This document shows positions 62,562 through 64,000 of a stretch of DNA of 64,000 nt, one piece after another (position 1 is the first letter of the stretch; the number at the start of each line of letters is the position of its first letter). The DNA comes from Delphinapterus leucas. Its lineage: Eukaryota > Chordata > Mammalia > Artiodactyla > Monodontidae. The stretch covers positions 3,028,117 to 3,092,116 of the forward strand of contig NW_022098031.1 in NCBI RefSeq assembly GCF_002288925.2, given 5' to 3'. The notes below the pieces were generated by a model. The model saw only the letters and a program-made list of their open reading frames with translations, was not told the origin of the DNA and did not search any database. The translations under genes and the position numbers were made by a program.

Positions 62562-64000
62562 CTGTTGAACAGAGGGAGGGAAGAAGTGAGATGGGACGAG
62601 GGAAAAGAGAGGCAATAAAAATGCTTAAGACAAATGTTGGATTCAAAGGGAAGTTATTCTGGATCACATTCCAGCTTAAGGAGTCATAGCTCCAAAGGAA
62701 ATAGTTGTAAAATAATTTTTAAACAGCTCTTTCCCCCCACTTATCTCTTGTTTCAAAGGGGGATGACTCACTCTTTTTTCAAAACCCGGGACTAGTCACT
62801 TGTGACACAGCAAAACTCCCTTCCTGGATGACTACTGAGGAAGCTCCTGTTTGCAAATCAGTTTGAGTTTTTACTCTCTTGCCCCTGGTTCTATCATACT
62901 GAAAATAATCTGCCTGTCCTTGTAAAAGGAAGCCACCTGGATTGATTTATACCAGAATCTTACTATAAAAATGTGTGTTTCTCTGAGAAGACTTAATTAA
63001 ATTTGTCATGTGAGATACTGTATGTGACAATATTTTGGCATCATTTTATGAAATAATTGCAAATGCCTAAGCTATTTTATTTGAACTGTCATATCCCATT
63101 TCAGCCTCTTGAAATGCATTTATATAAGAGAATAGAGGAAGCAAATGCAGTTATTACATAGAAATCATAATACAGAATCGACGAGCAGATTATGAGCCAT
63201 AAGGTTGGCAATCTACATAAAGTAGAGGTGTCTCTCCAATAACAGATTGATAGAAGAAAAAACTGAAACTGTTCAAAAACTTCACAAAAATAAAATGTTA
63301 CTAACTTTTCCAATGTTATAGGCACTTACTGATGTAATCTAAATGTAAGGAAATAAATAAGTTAAGACTTTAATTTCATGAATGGCTCATATGGACATAT
63401 TAATACATTTATTACAAGGCAGATTATAATATGTGATATGATAGAAGAATGCAAAATTTGAAATGAGAATAGAGGAGGACAATTAACTGAGAAATATACA
63501 CATAAAAATGTGTTATAGAAGCACTGGAATTAGAACTGTAAACATAATAGAACCTAAAGATAGGAAGTGAAGGAAAGGGCTCTCCCCACAGAGGGGACAA
63601 GATACAGAAAGGCAGAGGAAAAAAGGAATCAAGGGCACAGTTGTAAATTATATAATTAAGGCAGGACGCCTGAAATTGTGACAAATTAGATTGGAAAGGT
63701 AAATTGAGCCTTGTAGTCATGAGCACTGAGTGCCGAGCAAAATATTAAAAAATGCTTTTTTTATTTCTAACAAAACTGATACATGTTTTTGTAAAAATAA
63801 AATAAAAGTGTAGAAACTGAGAAATGGAGGTTTCCCCACAACTTGCAACCCCACCCACTTTTGAATAACTTGGTATAAATAGTTCTAGAATTTTTTCTAC
63901 GCCTACACACTTCACCACATGACACAATATTACACACACATACACATGCTCATGATAGAATGCGTAACCAAATCTAGCTCAATTTTACTTATCACTGCAT
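62562..64000 (-). other. NAV3: NAV3 intron (3' part), continues out of window
   Basis: This is sequence upstream of the first visible exon. It is AT-rich with no repeat family I recognise. No upstream exon joining in phase 0 to the CH domain and no promoter-like CpG-rich region was seen, so the NAV3 5' end lies to the right of 64000. Confidence 0.8.

Noticed and set aside
1..64000. Search for tRNA, rRNA, snRNA, CRISPR arrays, phage or bacterial-type operons, and viral genes
   Set aside because: None seen. The tRNA-like signals are the heads of CHR and MIR SINEs. Repeats are dispersed, with no regularly spaced array.

Overview
This is a window of a mammalian nuclear genome, almost certainly from a whale or dolphin. 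Eight copies of a tRNA-derived SINE of the CHR type are scattered through it. The short form (about 200 bp) opens 'GGGCTTCCCTGGTGGCGCAGTGG' and ends 'GAGAGGCCCGCGTAC' plus an A-rich tail; two copies are a longer form. CHR SINEs are abundant in cetaceans and also occur in hippos and ruminants. I saw no BovB or Bov-tA elements, which argues against a ruminant.

The only protein-coding gene I can support is on the minus strand: six consecutive internal exons from the 5' third of neuron navigator 3 (NAV3). In transcript order they lie at 62561-62444, 61811-61759, 34622-34550, 30702-30519, 8172-8104 and 4948-4809. All have AG acceptors and GT donors, and the reading phases agree at every junction (0-1, 1-0, 0-1, 1-2, 2-2, 2-1). 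They encode about 212 residues in one open frame: a calponin-homology (CH) domain, a short Gln/His-rich stretch and the start of the Ser/Pro/Asn-rich linker. The start codon, first exon(s), 3' exons, promoter and UTRs are outside the window. The introns are about 0.63, 27.1, 3.85, 22.3 and 3.16 kb, with partial introns at both ends.

Everything else is intron, mostly relics of transposons. The 22.3-kb intron (8173-30518) holds several L2 and MIR relics, two tail-to-tail L1 fragments (21.8-22.8 kb), three CHR SINEs and a long pyrimidine microsatellite. The 3.85-kb intron holds a 5'-truncated L1 antisense to NAV3 with long target-site duplications. The 27.1-kb intron (34623-61758) holds a near full-length L1 (41921-49165) in the same orientation as NAV3, itself carrying a nested SINE. 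It also has more CHR SINEs, an MLT1-type LTR, and L2, MIR and MER5 relics.

I found no RNA gene, CRISPR array, operon or novel system. The more interesting points are the sense-oriented, CpG-rich L1 inside NAV3, a SINE insertion that kept the L1 ORF2 reading frame open, and an in-frame 69-nt NAV3 exon that could be skipped without a frameshift.
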